Source: Paenibacillus endoradicis (GTDB lineage Bacteria; Bacillota; Bacilli; Paenibacillales; Paenibacillaceae). From it: a stretch of DNA of 64,000 bases. Location: assembly GCF_024721975.1 (NCBI RefSeq), contig NZ_JANQBB010000001.1:806001-870000 (forward strand), given 5' to 3'. This document shows positions 62,976-64,000 of this stretch, in pieces. Within the stretch, counting starts at the first letter, position 1. Every line of letters starts with the position of its first letter. Made by a program: the position numbers and the translations under genes. Under the pieces are notes generated by a model, which saw only the letters and a program-made list of their open reading frames with translations, made no database searches and was not told where the DNA came from.

Positions 62976-63032
62976 TTGTTAACCTAATTATTTAAAATAA
63001 TGGTTTACAATGATCGGAAGTCGAGATATCAT
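62976..63032 (+). promoter_or_regulatory. BirA operator and promoter before bioY
   Basis: TTGTTAACC (62976-62984) and GGTTTACAA (63002-63010), inverted half-sites 17 bp apart, match the biotin repressor BirA operator. The right half-site includes a -35 TTTACA (63004-63009), with TATCAT (63027-63032) 17 bp downstream, so bound BirA would block the promoter. Confidence 0.88.
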
Positions 63033-63099
63033 AAAGTTAATACATAGAAGTCGACTCTAGTAGGAATAAAATTTTCAATATAATGACGGAGGAAACAAG

Positions 63100-63654
63100 A
63101 TGAAAACAAAAGAAATGGTATTTGCTGCATTATTCACTGCATTTATAGCAGTTTTAGGTATGATCCCACCAATTCCACTTGGGTTCATCCCGGTACCAAT
63201 TACGCTTCAAACGCTTGGTGTCATGTTAGCAGGATGCTTTCTTGGCAAGAAAACGGGGACAATTAGTTTGATTTTATTTATCGTGTTAGTTGCTTTAGGA
63301 TTACCTTTATTGTCTGGCGGTCGTGGTGGTCTTTCAGTATTTGTAGGACCGACTGCTGGTTACTTCCTAAGCTGGCCAATTGCTGCTTTTTGTATTGGGT
63401 ATATGACAGAAAAAGTATGGTCGACGTTAAAGCTATGGAAACTTATCGTTATAAACATTGTATTCGGTGTTGTATTAATTAGTTTAATTGGAGCACCAGT
63501 TATGGCTCTTATTACACATACATCTATCTGGGCTGGACTTATTGGAGCTACTGCATTTTTACCAGGAGATATTATTAAAGCAATAATCGTAGCTATTATT
63601 GTGTTACAAATAAAAGCAATTAGCCCGATTGAGGAAAAAGTACAAAACTCATAA
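63100..63654 (+). CDS. bioY: Biotin transporter BioY (ECF S component)
   Basis: 184 residues, six predicted helices. Typical blocks are PPIPLGFIPVPITLQTLGVM, MLAGCFLGKKTG, GRGGLSVFVGPTAGYFLSWP and the C-terminal LPGDIIKAIIVAII. It binds biotin for an ECF energising module, or acts alone with low efficiency. GGAGGAAAC precedes the ATG. Repressed by biotinyl-AMP-BirA through the operator upstream. Same order as B. subtilis yhfU (bioY) followed by an acyl-CoA ligase gene. Confidence 0.93.
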   Translation: MKTKEMVFAALFTAFIAVLGMIPPIPLGFIPVPITLQTLGVMLAGCFLGKKTGTISLILFIVLVALGLPLLSGGRGGLSVFVGPTAGYFLSWPIAAFCIGYMTEKVWSTLKLWKLIVINIVFGVVLISLIGAPVMALITHTSIWAGLIGATAFLPGDIIKAIIVAIIVLQIKAISPIEEKVQNS

Positions 63655-63684
63655 TAATTGTAATGAACAATAGGGGGTTGAACG

Positions 63685-64000
63685 ATGAATCTGGTAGAAC
63701 CGTTACTACAGTATGCAGCGCAGCAACCCAATAAAATTGCATTATCCGATGGAATAAAGTGTCAATCGTATTCTAATTTGGTACGGAAGATGAAAAAAGT
63801 AGCACGAGGATTAATTCAAAATGGACTTACTCGCGACAACGTTGCGATTCTCTCTTCAAATCGTATGGAATTTGTAGAGGTTTTCCTAGGTACCATTTAT
63901 GCAGGCTGTGTCCCTATCCCTATTGATCCCAAATGGAGTACAAACGATATAAGCATCATAATGCAGCAGTGTGAGCCTAAAGTTATATTTACAGAGACTG
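63685..64000 (+). CDS. Acyl-CoA synthetase (AMP-binding) N-terminal part, cut by the window end
   Basis: About 105 residues are present, from the ATG at 63685 to the end. GIKCQSYSNLVRKMKKVARG, VAILSSNRMEFVEVFLGTIY and AGCVPIPIDPKW are the standard N-terminal blocks of acyl/aryl-CoA ligases; the AMP-binding motif lies beyond the window. Directly follows bioY, as YhfT follows YhfU (BioY) in B. subtilis, where the operon is BirA-controlled. GGGGG upstream. It may activate a fatty acid or pimelate-like acid for biotin metabolism; inferred. Confidence 0.82.
   Translation, partial: MNLVEPLLQYAAQQPNKIALSDGIKCQSYSNLVRKMKKVARGLIQNGLTRDNVAILSSNRMEFVEVFLGTIYAGCVPIPIDPKWSTNDISIIMQQCEPKVIFTET

Noticed and set aside
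1..64000. tRNA, rRNA, insertion sequence or prophage genes
   Set aside because: None was recognised on either strand; no transposase, integrase or tRNA-like cloverleaf found by eye.

Overview
The window is AT-rich chromosomal DNA of a spore-forming low-GC Firmicute, most likely a member of the Paenibacillaceae. Evidence for this is strong AGGAGG-type ribosome binding sites, a small acid-soluble spore protein P homologue, a T-box in front of proS, a BirA-regulated bioY, a LarBCE nickel-cofactor pathway and Bacillus-like regulators (ROK, MarR, AraC). No tRNA, rRNA, CRISPR array, phage or intact insertion sequence was seen.

Region 1 (1-2.3 kb): the end of a Tet(M)-like GTPase gene, an SspP-like spore gene that is easily missed, a hypothetical gene and a ZIP metal transporter.

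Region 2 (2.6-20.2 kb) is the most interesting part: a sugar-acid catabolic island. It holds a GPH-family symporter, a XylR-like ROK repressor, uronate isomerase (UxaC), 6-phosphogluconate dehydrogenase, an AraC regulator, a TIM-barrel/Gfo-Idh/TIM-barrel operon, a LarA-family nickel-pincer racemase/epimerase homologue, a UxuB-like SDR, LarE, a gluconokinase, LarB, and LarC split in two (LarC1 with a very long histidine tract, and LarC2). Mannonate dehydratase, KDG kinase and KDPG aldolase, the usual uronate route, are absent from the window. The genes instead spell: glucuronate -> fructuronate (UxaC) -> mannonate (SDR) -> gluconate (nickel-dependent C2 epimerisation by the LarA homologue) -> 6-phosphogluconate (GntK) -> ribulose 5-phosphate (Gnd). 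LarB, LarC and LarE supply the nickel-pincer cofactor. Three promoters of this island carry the same TTAG...CTAA operator just downstream of the -10 box. A second, repeated leader element (AAUGAAAAGU ... GCUUUCGA.GUACUUUUCAUU, with a compensatory base change) precedes the TIM-barrel operon, larE (two copies) and larB, and looks like a cis-regulatory RNA.

Region 3 (20.2-26 kb): DinB and MepB proteins, a quinone/thiol-stress type pair (ring-cleaving dioxygenase and flavoprotein) behind MarR-type operators, a LysR regulator divergent from aroC, and a decayed stretch.

Region 4 (26-39 kb): a run of single, mostly accessory genes (IMPase, methyltransferases, HIT, GNAT, VOC, RidA, VanZ, many small membrane proteins), including a base-compositionally distinct DUF3626 gene that was probably acquired.

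Region 5 (39-51.6 kb): HAD phosphatase, T-box-controlled proS, a MarR-DHA2 efflux-UvrA2 resistance unit, DUF2797, RNase H with viroplasmin domain, an Eis-like acetyltransferase, GNAT and a lipoprotein.

Region 6 (51.6-59.2 kb): a copper operon with a CsoR-type operator (copZ, copA, a metal-binding lipoprotein, an unusual siroheme-reductase-like protein, a second CopZ), then an Lsa-type ABC-F gene with a leader attenuator, an SDR, and a 3' relic of a second ABC-F copy.

Region 7 (59.2-64 kb): a MarR-controlled nitroreductase and monooxygenase, a FAD oxidoreductase, an Rrf2 regulator, and a BirA-controlled bioY followed by a truncated acyl-CoA ligase gene (compare B. subtilis yhfU-yhfT).
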